A stretch of DNA of 64,000 nucleotides from Streptomyces sp. NBC_01267 (GCF_036241575.1 NZ_CP108455.1:248001-312000), one strand, 5' to 3'; shown: positions 52,560 through 62,235, counted from the first letter of the stretch. A program made the numbers and translations. Notes: generated by a model from the letters alone, not told the origin.

Positions 52560-53669
52560 TCATCGGCTCCTCCCCTCCGGAAGCAGAACCGGTTTGACCA
52601 CGCGGCCCGCCTCGCAGTCGCGTTCGGCTTCGTTGATGGCGGCGAGCGGGTACGTACGGATCAGCTCGTCGAAGGGAAACCGCCCGGCCTGCCACAGCCC
52701 GGTCAGCCGCGGGATGAGCAGTCCCGGCACCGCGTCCCCCTCGCAGATGTGGGAGATTTTCCTGCCCCGGTCCAGTGCCCCCGGTTCGAGTGGCAGCGTG
52801 CTGTGGAGCCGGGCCACCAGACCGAGGTGGCCGGTCGGACGCAGGGCCCGGAGCGCGTCGTTGATCAGCCGGGCAGAGGCCGTGGTATCCAGCGCGAACT
52901 GCGCGCCACCGTCGGTCAGTTGCCGGATGCGGCCGGGCAGGTCGGTCGAAGCGGCGTGCAGCGGGATCGCGCCGAATCGTTCGGCGAGGGCCAGCCGTTC
53001 GGAGTGCCGGTCGACGGCCACGGTCACCGCTCCGGAGACCTCAGCCGCCATCACCGCGGCCAGACCGACCGCTCCTGCGCCGAAGACCGCGAAGGTGTCG
53101 CCGGGCCCGACACCCAAGGAGTTGAAGACCGCTCCGGCGCCGGTGAGGAAGCCGCAGCCGAGCGGTCCGAGAAGTTCGACGGGCAGCGAGGGGTCGGCCC
53201 GGACGGCATTGCGGGCCGGAACCACCGCGTACTCGGCGAAGGAGGACTGTCCGAACCACCGGGGGGCCAGTTCCTCCCCTGCCGCATCGGTGAACCGCGC
53301 GGCGTTCTCCTTGCGCCCTCCGAAGAGGTTGAGCGAGGCGAACGAGCCGCAGTAGGCGGGGGCAGCGTCCAGGCAGTTCCGGCAGCGTCCGCAGGAGTCG
53401 AAGCTCAGCACGACGTGGTCGCCGTTGCTCAGGCCGGTGTGCGGGCCGCCCGTCTCCACCACGACCCCGGCCCCCTCGTGGCCGAGCACCGCCGGCAGCG
53501 GCGAGCGGCCCGCCGAACGCCGGACCGCGAGATCGGTCCGGCACATCCCGCAGCCCGCGATCCTGACCAGGATCTCGCCGTCGGCCGGTCCCGTGTTCAG
53601 GATCACCTCCTCGACGGCGAATCGGCTCTCGTACGAGCGCAGTACCGCCGCGCCGAACCTCATCGTCAT
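52560..53669 (-). CDS. Zinc-dependent alcohol dehydrogenase (aryl-alcohol type)
   Basis: NAD(P)-dependent dehydrogenase of 369 aa. The catalytic zinc motif GHEGAGVVVE and Cys in CGMCRTDL are intact. The structural zinc site is only partly conserved (CGRCRNCLDAAPAYC). The nucleotide motif GAGAVGLAA follows. The closest pattern is benzyl/aryl alcohol dehydrogenase. It lies last in an operon after an aldehyde dehydrogenase (4-bp overlap) and an MfnB-like enzyme, so a furan alcohol/aldehyde substrate is suggested by context. Confidence 0.87.
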   Translation of the reverse strand: MTMRFGAAVLRSYESRFAVEEVILNTGPADGEILVRIAGCGMCRTDLAVRRSAGRSPLPAVLGHEGAGVVVETGGPHTGLSNGDHVVLSFDSCGRCRNCLDAAPAYCGSFASLNLFGGRKENAARFTDAAGEELAPRWFGQSSFAEYAVVPARNAVRADPSLPVELLGPLGCGFLTGAGAVFNSLGVGPGDTFAVFGAGAVGLAAVMAAEVSGAVTVAVDRHSERLALAERFGAIPLHAASTDLPGRIRQLTDGGAQFALDTTASARLINDALRALRPTGHLGLVARLHSTLPLEPGALDRGRKISHICEGDAVPGLLIPRLTGLWQAGRFPFDELIRTYPLAAINEAERDCEAGRVVKPVLLPEGRSR

Positions 53670-55069
53670 GCCTCCTCCGGACGGTGGACGACGAACGGTC
53701 TGAGGTTCCCGTAGAGCCCCCATGGCCCGCCCGCGACGCCGACGCCGCTCTCCTTGATGCCCGCGAAGGGCTGAGCGAGGGACAGTTCGGCGTGGTGGTT
53801 GATCCACGCCGTCCCGCACTCCAGCCGGTCGGCCACAGCCTCGGCCCGGTCGAGGTCCGTTCCCCATACCGATCCGCCCAGCCCGAAGGAGGTGCCGTTG
53901 GCGGCCTCGACGGCTTCGTCGGTGCTCCCGTACGGCAGCACCGGCAGGACCGGACCGAACTGTTCCTCCGTCACCACCGGGCTGTCGGGCGGGACATCGG
54001 CGAGGATCGTCGGGGCGTAGAAGTAGCCCGGCCGGTCCAGCCGGTGGCCACCGGCCACTGCTCGGGCACCGGCTGCCAGGGCCTGGGCCGTGCAGCGCTC
54101 CACCCGGGCCAGTTGGGGGGCGTTGTTGACGGGGCCCAGTTGCGTGCCCGGGTCGAGGCCGGCTCCGACAACGGCGGTCTTCGCGCGCTGCGCGAGGGCC
54201 TCGACCACGTCGGAGTAGAGCCGGGCCGGGGCGTAGACACGTTTGACCGCCATGCAGACCTGTCCGCAGTTACGGAACGCCGCCCAGAACAGCCGGTCCG
54301 CGATCAGTTCCACGTCCACGTCCTCCAGCAGGACGGCGGCGTCGTTGCCACCCAGCTCCAGGGTGACCCGGGCGAGCGACGCCGCCGCTCCCTCCGCGAC
54401 AGCGCGTCCGGTGGGAATCGAACCGGTGAAGGTCACATGGCGGATCCCCGGATGGGAGGCCAGGCGGGCGCCGAGGGGTTCATGACCGGTGACGATCGTC
54501 AGTACGTCCTCGGGGAGGGCCGTGGCGATGACGGACCCCAGCACCCGTGTGGCCAAGGGCGTGAAGGGAGAGGGCTTGAGCACCACCGTGTTGCCTGCGG
54601 CGAGCGCGGGCGCGAACTTCGCCGACGCGAGCTGGAGGGGAAAGTTCCACGGGACGATCGCGGCGACGGGCCCGAGCGGTCGCCAGCGGATCTCGCTGCG
54701 TACCGGTCGGCCGTCCCTGATGGGCCGTGGCCTGGGGGCCAACTCCGCGAAGTAGCGCAGGCGGGCTGCCGTGCGGGCGATCTCCGCGTACGACTCGGCC
54801 AGGGGTTTGCCCTGTTCACGGGTGAGCAGCGGAGCGAGGTCGGCCCCGGCCGCCTCCACTGCGTCGGCTGCCGCGAGCAACGAGGTGGCACGGGTGACGG
54901 GGTCGGCCCGCCAGCTTCGCCAGGCCTCGTGGGCCCGGCCTACGACGGCATCCAACTCCTCCGGCTGCTGCTCGGGAGCCTCTTCGAATGCCTCGCCCGT
55001 TGCCGGATCGAGGACAGCGAAGCACTCGCCGAGGGTTCCGGGAGCGTGGCAGGGCTCACGTGTCGCCAT
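53666..55069 (-). CDS. Aldehyde dehydrogenase (NAD(P)+)
   Basis: Enzyme of 467 aa. The ALDH signature is complete: PWNFPLQLASAKFAPALAAG, catalytic Glu in LELGGND and catalytic Cys in FRNCGQVCMA, with a GTAWIN-type C-terminal motif. It oxidises an aldehyde to an acid. It sits 8 bp after an MfnB-like gene, whose known product carries a furan aldehyde, so a furan carboxylate is a reasonable product (inference). The ATG at 55069 has only a weak ribosome site, and coupling to the upstream gene is likely. Confidence 0.87.
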   Translation of the reverse strand: MATREPCHAPGTLGECFAVLDPATGEAFEEAPEQQPEELDAVVGRAHEAWRSWRADPVTRATSLLAAADAVEAAGADLAPLLTREQGKPLAESYAEIARTAARLRYFAELAPRPRPIRDGRPVRSEIRWRPLGPVAAIVPWNFPLQLASAKFAPALAAGNTVVLKPSPFTPLATRVLGSVIATALPEDVLTIVTGHEPLGARLASHPGIRHVTFTGSIPTGRAVAEGAAASLARVTLELGGNDAAVLLEDVDVELIADRLFWAAFRNCGQVCMAVKRVYAPARLYSDVVEALAQRAKTAVVGAGLDPGTQLGPVNNAPQLARVERCTAQALAAGARAVAGGHRLDRPGYFYAPTILADVPPDSPVVTEEQFGPVLPVLPYGSTDEAVEAANGTSFGLGGSVWGTDLDRAEAVADRLECGTAWINHHAELSLAQPFAGIKESGVGVAGGPWGLYGNLRPFVVHRPEEA

Positions 55070-55077
55070 GCCGGCGG

Positions 55078-55833
55078 TCAGCTCGCGGTGGTGACGGCAG
55101 CCGCGGCTTCCCGGGCGTGACGGTCCATCTCCGCCCGGAAGGCGGCCACCAACTGCGGCTGGATCCTTCCGGTGTTGCGGTCGCCCCCCTCGCAGACCGC
55201 CCCACGCACCCCCACGATGTCCGTGCCGATGCGGGTCAGCAGGCCGAGGTCGCCCGCCTTCACGCTGCCCGCGAGTGCGGCGAGCAGACCGGCCTCGTGA
55301 GCCAGCCGGACGAACTCCGCGCAGGCCTCCGGCGGAACGTGGTCGAACAGCCGCGTCCCGTCCTTGACAGCGGTGTCGAGCATGGCCGCGTCGCAGCCGG
55401 AACGACGGGCGATGTCGGGCAGTGCGAGCGGGTTGACGCAGCCGATCCGGTGCGCGTCGGCGTAGCCCGATGCGACGACGAGAGCGTCCGGCCGATAGTC
55501 CTTCACTGCCCGGACGACCCCTCGCATGACATCGATGGCCTGATCGGGCGTCGTACATCCGTAGAGGCCCACCTTGATGTACGTGGCTCCGGACACAGCA
55601 GCACCGAGCGCCGCCTGGGCCACCGTGCCGGGCTTGTACGGCACGTCTCCCACGGTGGCGGACACCGGTTTGTCCGCCGGGACCGCGTCGCGGATCTCTC
55701 TGATGACCCACGGATAGTTCGCGCCGAGCGAGCCCTCGTCGGGCTTCTTGACATCGACGATGTCGAGATGCTCCGCCGCCTTCGCGCAGTCGAGGGCCTC
55801 CTCGACGCTGTCCGGGGAGATGAGAAGCAACAA
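55078..55833 (-). CDS. (5-formylfuran-3-yl)methyl phosphate synthase-like protein (MfnB family)
   Basis: Protein of 251 aa resembling MfnB, which in methanogens condenses two glyceraldehyde 3-phosphates to the furan precursor of methanofuran. [13 protein letters not shown] begins the barrel, [20 protein letters not shown] holds the conserved Lys pair, and [10 protein letters not shown] and VVASGYADA follow. AAGGAG lies six nt before a TTG at 55833, preferred to the upstream ATG at 55854. It heads an operon with aldehyde and alcohol dehydrogenases. The bacterial role is unknown; a furan metabolite is suggested. Confidence 0.83.
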   Translation of the reverse strand: MLLLISPDSVEEALDCAKAAEHLDIVDVKKPDEGSLGANYPWVIREIRDAVPADKPVSATVGDVPYKPGTVAQAALGAAVSGATYIKVGLYGCTTPDQAIDVMRGVVRAVKDYRPDALVVASGYADAHRIGCVNPLALPDIARRSGCDAAMLDTAVKDGTRLFDHVPPEACAEFVRLAHEAGLLAALAGSVKAGDLGLLTRIGTDIVGVRGAVCEGGDRNTGRIQPQLVAAFRAEMDRHAREAAAAVTTAS

Positions 55834-56200
55834 CGTGGACTCCTTCCCCCGCATGTCCACCTGGCCAAGAGGCAAGTGCGCGGAGTCGACTGGATCCCTT
55901 GCGGTCGGCTCATCATCACTGCGGCCCGAGGGCACCGGTAGGGCGTGCGGAGTCCGGGCGGGTGTTGGCACGGTGTACCCAGTGCGCCGTGCACGCCGGT
56001 TCGAACCCGCTCCCGCCGAAACACGACAGAGCAAGCCGCGGACGACCTGACCGACGCCTCCGCCACGCTGAACGACGTCACTCAGCCGACGGACCGGATC
56101 AGCCGGCACGAACGGCCTGATCCGGTCCCACATCCCCTCACCGGTCACCAACCGGACAGACACACCCGATCAGCCGACCGGCCGAGCAAAGAGGCACGGG
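55834..56200. other. Gene-free spacer
   Basis: About 370 bp between the start of the MfnB-type gene and the stop of the secreted protein gene. No gene was seen. A T-arm-like GGTTCGAACCC (55998-56008) does not fold into a tRNA. Confidence 0.5.
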
Positions 56201-57181
56201 CTAGCCGACGGCCTTCCAATGGTCGTACGCGCTGACCATCTGGTAGGTGCGGTCGGGGCAGTAGAAGGAACTGTCCGGCGAGTCGTAGGTGGTATCGGAA
56301 TTGGCCGACGAGGCGGGAGTCCAACTGCCGTTGATCCGGACCGTGATGTTGCTGGACTCGAAGGTCTGGCCCGCCATGGCGTCGCAGGAATAGGCGCGGC
56401 CGGAGCTGCCCACCTGGGAGTACAACTCGTCGATGTCCCAGCCGGTGTCGCGGCCCGACTGGTTCTGGCCCGACTGGGTGAAGAGGGTGTCCCAGGAACC
56501 GGTCCGGTAGTTGTACAGCGCAGCGGTCCAGGAGTTGGTGGTCGCGTCGGTCTTCACGACACGGCCGGTGTACGCGCTGGAGGACCCGTCCGTGTAGGTA
56601 CCCAGGAAGGCACTGTCGATGGGCACCGATGCCTCGAAGGTGACGCTCTGGCACCAGTCCCAGGCCGAGACCGATCGACCGGACAGCGTGTAGACGGTGA
56701 CCAGTTCGACGCACGAGCCACCGGCCGGGTACATCGTGGGGGTGTAGATCGTCGTCGAGCCGTCCTGGATGTTCAGCTGCGTGGACACGGACTGGGTGGC
56801 GCAGGAGCCGTCACTGCCGTTGATCGCCTTGAAGGAGGTGCCCTGGGCCGGGTGTATGTCCGTCAGCAGACCGCGGTCGGGCGCGCCACCCCCCAACGGG
56901 CCCTTGTCGGCCACCCCTGAGGCGGGGTATCCGCGGGCCTCACGGTGGGCTCCGGTCAGGCCGGAGAGCTGGTGGTGCACCTGGTCGCGGGACAGCGCCC
57001 CGTGAACCGGGCGGCCGGAGTTGGCGGCTGCGGACGTGCAGACGTTCGCGGCCTGTTGCCGCGTGGTGGCGGCGTGACCGCCGGTGGGTGCCGCGGCTGC
57101 GGAGGCACTGCCGAGACCGCAGGCCAGGATCAAAACAGTGGCGGCGCCGAGCGCGGCCGCCATGGAGTTCAGACGTCTCAC
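56201..57181 (-). CDS. Secreted protein of unknown function
   Basis: Exported protein of 326 aa from the GTG at 57181 (GAGAGGA about 9 nt upstream). Residues about 8-33 form a signal peptide. Then comes a Gly/His-rich spacer and a beta-rich domain with several Cys (CATQS, GGSCVELV, WDWCQSV, YSCDAM, YCPDR), suggesting disulfides in a carbohydrate-binding-like or protective fold. I recognise no specific family. It stands alone. Confidence 0.7.
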   Translation of the reverse strand: MRRLNSMAAALGAATVLILACGLGSASAAAAPTGGHAATTRQQAANVCTSAAANSGRPVHGALSRDQVHHQLSGLTGAHREARGYPASGVADKGPLGGGAPDRGLLTDIHPAQGTSFKAINGSDGSCATQSVSTQLNIQDGSTTIYTPTMYPAGGSCVELVTVYTLSGRSVSAWDWCQSVTFEASVPIDSAFLGTYTDGSSSAYTGRVVKTDATTNSWTAALYNYRTGSWDTLFTQSGQNQSGRDTGWDIDELYSQVGSSGRAYSCDAMAGQTFESSNITVRINGSWTPASSANSDTTYDSPDSSFYCPDRTYQMVSAYDHWKAVG

Positions 57182-57496
57182 GGGGTGCGTTCCTCTCAAG
57201 GGTGGGGGCCAAGGAGTACGCAGAAACCATGCTCATGACAGAACGCGGAGTCAATCGAAACAGGAATCCTTGCCCAGCTCTTGTCCGATCAGCGTCACGA
57301 CGAGCACGAGGAGCGGACCGGAGATCGCACCGAGGTTGCCCGCCATGCGCCGCGCCGCGCTCCGGGGACAGGGCACATGACGAAGTGTGAGGGGGATGAC
57401 AACACTGCGGGCGCGCAGCAACACAGGTCTTGTTCCCACCCGTTGGGGTGGTGGGTCCCGGGACCCGGCCCTGTCGGCGCTTCTCCGTTCACCAGG
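57182..57496. other. Gene-free spacer
   Basis: Region upstream of the secreted protein gene and downstream of the small protein gene, holding the former's promoter. No gene or clear repeat was seen. Confidence 0.4.
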
Positions 57497-57757
57497 TCAG
57501 GGAGCGACTGTGTCACGGATGGCCTGGAGCGCGGCTTCGAGGGTGGGCGCGGTCAGCTCGTGGCCGGAGAATCCGTCGTCCTCGCCGGGGTCGACGGTCC
57601 AGCCCCAACCGGTCTCCGGGTGCCCGTCGATCGTCGCGGCGTGCCGGCCGACGTGGACGGTGACCGACAGGTTCCCGGCGGGGAACTCCTTCACATCGGG
57701 GTGCGTGTCGCCGAGGACGCGGCGGATCGTGTCGCGTGCTTCCTGCTCTGTGGTCAT
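57497..57757 (-). CDS. Small hypothetical cytosolic protein
   Basis: Protein of 86 aa, acidic, with a repeated beta-strand pattern (NLSVTVHVGRHAATIDGHPE, then GWGWTVDPGEDDGF). There is no signal peptide or enzyme motif, and no family is recognised. GGAGGAA lies 6 nt before the ATG at 57757, which supports a real gene. Confidence 0.65.
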   Translation of the reverse strand: MTTEQEARDTIRRVLGDTHPDVKEFPAGNLSVTVHVGRHAATIDGHPETGWGWTVDPGEDDGFSGHELTAPTLEAALQAIRDTVAP

Positions 57758-58269
57758 GGGGTTCCTCCGGGGTGACGGTGAGGACGGGCGTGCGGCCGTC
57801 CGGATCGTGAGGGTGCGCCGACCCACGGTCAGGGTCGGGGAGCCGGCTCCGGGTTGTCGGTCGGTGTCCCAGCGGGTGGGAACCAGGTATCGACGTCCAC
57901 CGGGAGACTCTAGAGGCCGGGGCCGTCCTGTGATCGCGAACGGGGCCGAGATCGGATCACTCCGATCGTGACTGTGCGGTGGAAGGCGCAGACCCCTTCT
58001 GCCGTGCCGGACGGCGACGGTTCGGGGGTCTTGAATTGGTTGAGCGTGCGCTCGGCCTCGTTGCGGCTTCTACGGATCTCGCCGTCGACGGTGGCGGGCC
58101 GGCCGCCTTGCCCCACCGGTCAGATGTGACGAGGAAGGCCAACGACCGCATCCGCCTTCACCGATGAGGTGGCCCTTGCAGGTCGGTCCCCCGGGATCGC
58201 CCGAGTCGCAGAAATCGCTCTCGACGTGATCGTCCAAATCCCGGATCGGAGCGACATTATGCTGTCCAC
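57758..58269. other. Spacer with IS remnant and kinase promoter
   Basis: Holds a transposase fragment (57940-58095, listed) and, before the kinase gene at 58270, a TATGCT box 7-8 bp upstream of the ATG suggesting a leaderless transcript. No other feature was seen. Confidence 0.5.
57940..58095 (-). pseudogene. IS5-like transposase C-terminal remnant
   Basis: The minus strand reads IRRSRNEAERTLNQFK, then FHRTVTIGVIRS, which matches the end of IS5-type transposases (RRRNEAERTINRLK, later FHGTVTVAAI). The middle Tyr-Asp-Lys-Arg block and all upstream DDE regions are absent or altered, and no terminal repeats were seen. A dead fragment. Confidence 0.6.
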
Positions 58270-59607
58270 ATGGTTGAGTCGTTGCCCTCCGTGGTCGCGG
58301 GTCGGTGGCGGCCGAGTGCCGGGTTCGTCGTTCGCGCAGGGCGTCGCACGCTCGTCGAGTCGTTGTATCTCCTGACCGCGCCTTTCACCGCCGCCGCCGG
58401 TCTGCTGCTGATGGTCGGCGGCCTGTGCGTCGCAACGGTCGGTTCGTTGTTGCCGGGAGGATCGCCCGTAGCGGCCCGTTCTCTGGCACTGGCGCGGTGG
58501 TCCGGCGATCTGGAGTGGTGGCGGATCGGCACGGTGCGTTCCCGGACCGACGGCACACGAGGAGCGGGCCGGCGGCCCAGGTCGAAGGAGACGGCCGACG
58601 CGACCGGCCCGGGGCTGTGGCTCGACCTGGCACACGCGGTGTCGGTGCTCCCCGTCGTACTGGTCACCTCGGTGGTGACGGTCCTGTGGTGGTTCGTGGG
58701 AGCCGCGACCGCCACGTACCCCCTGCGCATCCAGGTCACCCCCGGGTCGCTGCGGCCCATGACCCTGTACGCGGGCAGCGACCGGTCCCACATCGCCTTG
58801 AGCCTGGGACTGACGGCGCCGACCGAGCGGCTCGTCTTCGCGATCACGGTCGGCGTGCTGCTGCTGTTCACCCTGCCGCTGGTGACCCGGGTGTGCGTCG
58901 CCGCTCAGGCCGGTCTCGGGCAGGCGCTGCTGTCCAGCACGTCCGTGTCGCACCGCCGGACCGGCAGATCGGGGCAGGGGCGCGACACCGCCCGTGGACA
59001 GGCCGCCGCAGCGGTGACGGCCGAGGCGGTCGCCCTGCGCCGGCTCGAACGCGACATCCACGACGGCCCCCAACAGCAACTGGTCCGGCTGGCGATGGAA
59101 CTGGGCCGCGCCCAGCATCACTTCGACAGAAAGCCGGAACTTGTCCGGGCCGCACTCGCCGACGCGGTCGTCCAGACCCAGGAGGCGCTGGACGAGCTAC
59201 GGGCCCTGTCACGCGGCATCGCCCCGCCGGTCCTCACCGACCGAGGACTGCGCGAGGCGCTCTCCGCTCTGGTCGCTCGCTGCGTCGTACCCGCCGAGCT
59301 CGACGCCGGTCCGCTGAGCCGCCAGTTGGACGCCGGCGTCGAGACAGCCGCGTATTTCGTGGTCGCCGAGGCGCTGACGAACGTGGCCAAGCACAGCCAC
59401 GCCCGCCGGTGCACGGTCGGTATGCGCCACACGGGGGAAATCCTGCGGGTCCGGGTGACGGACGACGGAGTGGGTGGTGCGGCGTTGGCCAAGGGACACG
59501 GGCTGCAGGGGTTGGCCGACCGGGTGCACGCGGTCGGCGGCCGACTGCGCGTCGACAGTCCCGAGGACGGCCCGACGACGGTCACCGCGGAGCTGCCATG
59601 TCGCTGA
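58270..59607 (+). CDS. Sensor histidine kinase (HisKA_3 type)
   Basis: Membrane kinase of 445 aa. Two to four hydrophobic segments (about 35-65 and 125-220) flank a loop. The phosphoacceptor box is RRLERDIHDGPQQQLVRLAM (about 257-276) and the HATPase domain has EALTNVAKHSHA and HGLQGLADRV. Probably leaderless. It overlaps the response regulator gene by 10 bp. No transporter is adjacent, so the signal and target are unknown. Confidence 0.86.
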   Translation: MVESLPSVVAGRWRPSAGFVVRAGRRTLVESLYLLTAPFTAAAGLLLMVGGLCVATVGSLLPGGSPVAARSLALARWSGDLEWWRIGTVRSRTDGTRGAGRRPRSKETADATGPGLWLDLAHAVSVLPVVLVTSVVTVLWWFVGAATATYPLRIQVTPGSLRPMTLYAGSDRSHIALSLGLTAPTERLVFAITVGVLLLFTLPLVTRVCVAAQAGLGQALLSSTSVSHRRTGRSGQGRDTARGQAAAAVTAEAVALRRLERDIHDGPQQQLVRLAMELGRAQHHFDRKPELVRAALADAVVQTQEALDELRALSRGIAPPVLTDRGLREALSALVARCVVPAELDAGPLSRQLDAGVETAAYFVVAEALTNVAKHSHARRCTVGMRHTGEILRVRVTDDGVGGAALAKGHGLQGLADRVHAVGGRLRVDSPEDGPTTVTAELPCR

Positions 59608-60305
59608 CCTCGGACGAAACAACGCCTGGAGCACCGTCGTACCCCGCGCACCGGGATCCGCTGCGGATCGTCGTCGCCGATGACGCGGTGCTGCTGCGCG
59701 AGGGCCTGGTCCGGCTGCTGACCGAGGACGGTCACGAGGTGGTGGCGGCGGTCGGCGACGGCCCTTCCCTGGTCGAAGCGGTGCTCGCACACCGCCCGGA
59801 CGTGTCGGTCGTCGATGTCCGGATGCCGCCGACGCATACGGACGAGGGCCTGCGGGCGGCGGCCACCGCCCGCAGACAACTGCCCGGCACCCCCGTGCTG
59901 GTACTCAGCCAGTACGTGGAGGTGTCCTACGCCGCCGACCTGCTCGCGGACGGTTCCGGCGCGGTCGGCTATCTGCTCAAGGACCGGGTCGCCAAGGTCG
60001 AGGAGTTCCTGGACACCCTGGACCGCGTGGCCCGTGGCGCGACGGTGCTCGACCCACAAGTCGTCGCCGAGTTGCTGGCCGGACAGCGGCGGGACGACCC
60101 GCTGGGCGCACTGACCGCGCGTGAACGGCAACTGCTGGCGCTGATGGCCGAGGGCCATTCCAACACGGCCATTGCCCGGCGAATGGCGCTCTCCAACAGC
60201 GGGGTGGAAAAGCACATCGGCAACGTCTTCGCGAAGCTCGGCCTACCGCCCGATGACGCCCAGCACCGCCGGGTGCTCGCCGTTCTCGCCTTTCTCAATG
60301 CCTGA
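59598..60305 (+). CDS. NarL/LuxR-family response regulator
   Basis: Response regulator of 235 aa. The receiver (about 20-145) has VADDAVLLR and phospho-Asp in VSVVDVRMPP, then LVLSQY and LLKDRV. The C-terminal LuxR HTH is LTARERQLLALMAEGHSNTA onward. Its ATG lies 10 bp before the kinase stop, so the pair is coupled. The membrane protein gene downstream converges on it. Confidence 0.88.
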   Translation: MSLTSDETTPGAPSYPAHRDPLRIVVADDAVLLREGLVRLLTEDGHEVVAAVGDGPSLVEAVLAHRPDVSVVDVRMPPTHTDEGLRAAATARRQLPGTPVLVLSQYVEVSYAADLLADGSGAVGYLLKDRVAKVEEFLDTLDRVARGATVLDPQVVAELLAGQRRDDPLGALTARERQLLALMAEGHSNTAIARRMALSNSGVEKHIGNVFAKLGLPPDDAQHRRVLAVLAFLNA

Positions 60306-60315
60306 CGGCGGCCTC

Positions 60316-61209
60316 TCACCATCCGCCTTCGAAGAAGGCCAGAAGCGCAGGTGCCGGGTCGGCCGTGGTAGTCGTGTTCGCCACAGCGACAACGATGACG
60401 ACCAGGGACAGCAAGGCCGAGACAAGACCGAACGACCTGAACACGCGCCGTGTTCGTCTGTCGGACGCCCCGGTTCTCGCAGACCTCCTCCACGACACCG
60501 CACTCATCCCGATGAGGACGACCGCCACCGTCGTGGCGGCCACGGCTATCACCGCGTGGTACCGGGAGAAGTCACTGACCATCACCTCCAGAGCAGGCGG
60601 AGTTCGGTCACCGGTGTTCGGGTAGTCGGCAAGGTGCTGCCTGACCTGGCGGAGCGTATCGGCGAGTTCCCCGTGGGGCGCGTGTACCGGCAGCATCGAC
60701 AGCAGCGAGGAGAACGGCGCCGTCGCACCCTGGATGTTGGCCATGACCATCGCCGACGAGAACACCGCGAGCGCCGTGACGACAGCCGCGGCCGACGCGA
60801 GAGCGAACCTGCTTGCCGCCCCCAGCCCCCCGGCCCGCAGAAATGCCTTCCAGAGAAGAGCGCCGAGCGCGATGAGCACGGCCAGCAGCATCGCAGCGAT
60901 CACGGCTTTGACCACGTGGTAATGACGCCAGTAGTCGACGGCCCGCTCCAAACCGGGGGGAAAGGTCCGGTCGCCGGAACTCCAGTAGTCGACGAACGAC
61001 TTGGAGAGGCTGTCGATGAGGCCTTGCTGACCGCCGAAGCCGCCGCCCGACGTGCTCGCCGCCAAGGGGCGAGGGGCGAGGACGAAGGCCGGGACGAGGG
61101 CCGTGGCGAGAGCGCCGAGCACAGCGAATGCGCGACCGGAACTGCCTCCGGATCGAGAGGGTCCGTGCCTGTGGGTGGGTCGTGCCGTTGTTGTCATGCT
61201 GATGACCAT
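60316..61209 (-). CDS. Hypothetical membrane protein
   Basis: Protein of 297 aa from the ATG at 61209; the ATG at 61197 (MTTTARPTHRHG) is an equally good start and neither has a clear ribosome site. Four or five membrane segments alternate with two extracytoplasmic loops that each contain a related LxxxDYW / VSDFSRYHAV pattern, so the two halves may be a duplication. No family recognised. It converges on the two-component pair. Confidence 0.65.
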   Translation of the reverse strand: MVISMTTTARPTHRHGPSRSGGSSGRAFAVLGALATALVPAFVLAPRPLAASTSGGGFGGQQGLIDSLSKSFVDYWSSGDRTFPPGLERAVDYWRHYHVVKAVIAAMLLAVLIALGALLWKAFLRAGGLGAASRFALASAAAVVTALAVFSSAMVMANIQGATAPFSSLLSMLPVHAPHGELADTLRQVRQHLADYPNTGDRTPPALEVMVSDFSRYHAVIAVAATTVAVVLIGMSAVSWRRSARTGASDRRTRRVFRSFGLVSALLSLVVIVVAVANTTTTADPAPALLAFFEGGW

Positions 61210-61422
61210 TTCGCAGCGGCGCTCGCCCGGTCACTACGGTCCGCCGCCCACTTGGGGTGTGGCCTGCCACACCCCCCAGCCATGGTGTGACTCCGCGATG
61301 GCGTGAACTCCGCATGTGAGTCCGCCGTTCTGTTCACGTGGCCGGTGAGCGGCGACTGCACAGCCCACGATCCGACCATGACGACATCTCGAACGGCCGT
61401 CACCAGCAGGTTCATCAGAAGG

Positions 61423-61833
61423 CTACGAGTTGGCCCAGGCGCGCGTGGACAGCACCAGCAGATAGCCGTCCGGGTCCTGGACCGTCACACCCCAGGTGTC
61501 CCAGTACGGATTGTGCGCCGGCACTCGCTTCCCGCCATGGCGTTCGAGCCGGTCCACCAGCGAGTCGGGCACCGGTTCGCCGAGGTAGATCACCAGCAGG
61601 TCCTCGGGGGTCGGCTGCGGGTCCACGGGGGCGGCAGGGTCGTGGACGAGTTCCACATGCCAGGCGGCATCGGGCCAGCCGACCATGAGGAGCGAGTTCC
61701 TGCCCGGAGTGCCGTCCGCCTCATGCCGGTACTGGACCTCAAGGCCGAGACCCGAAATCCAGAAATGCTCCGCCGCACGGATATCCCGTGTCGGACGGGC
61801 GATGCGAAGGTGAGCCGTGGCGTTGGCCGGCAT
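61423..61833 (-). CDS. VOC-superfamily protein
   Basis: Protein of 136 aa: AHLRIARPTRDIRAAEHFW begins the fold, WHVELVHDP and a GVTVQDPDGYLLVLS ending are typical of glyoxalase/dioxygenase-like VOC proteins. AGGAGG lies 6 nt before the ATG at 61833. Single gene; its reaction is unknown. Confidence 0.85.
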   Translation of the reverse strand: MPANATAHLRIARPTRDIRAAEHFWISGLGLEVQYRHEADGTPGRNSLLMVGWPDAAWHVELVHDPAAPVDPQPTPEDLLVIYLGEPVPDSLVDRLERHGGKRVPAHNPYWDTWGVTVQDPDGYLLVLSTRAWANS

Positions 61834-61974
61834 GTGCTGCCTCCTGGTGGCGTTCGCTCTCCACGGGCTGATGGGTGTCACAGAGCCTAGAGACCAAGTG
61901 ATCGCGCGCCTATCGGACGCTGGTCCTAAGCCTGGCGTGATCGTGAGAAGCCGCCGTCTCGGGGATGCGGCCGT

Positions 61975-62235
61975 CGGGCACGACCGCGACGCCCTCGTAC
62001 GGACCGCAGCCGGGTGATGGCCAACATGCGCAGGCCGCGGCCCACACTCACCGGCCGGGAGCGGGACATCCTGGCGCAGCTCGCGCAGGGCCTGGGCAAC
62101 CGCGACATCGCGAAGGCGCTGTTCATCAGCGAGACAACGGTCAAGACCCACCTCGGCCGGATCTACAACGAGCTCGGCGTGGACACCCGTACCGGGGCGG
62201 TAGCGGTGGCGAAGGAACAGCGGCTGCTGTCCTGA
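61975..62235 (+). pseudogene. NarL-type response regulator remnant
   Basis: The LuxR HTH region LTGRERDILAQLAQGLGNRD through VKTHLGRIYNELGVD is open from an ATG at 62014. Just before it, in another frame, DRDALVRTAAG looks like the end of a receiver domain. The acidic receiver core is missing, so a full regulator has been broken by deletion and frameshift. A stand-alone HTH protein of 73 aa could still be made from 62014, but no ribosome site is visible. Confidence 0.6.

Noticed and set aside
55998..56008. GGTTCGAACCC resembling a tRNA T-arm or attachment site
   Set aside because: The T-stem has mismatches and no acceptor or anticodon arm can be paired at the right distance.
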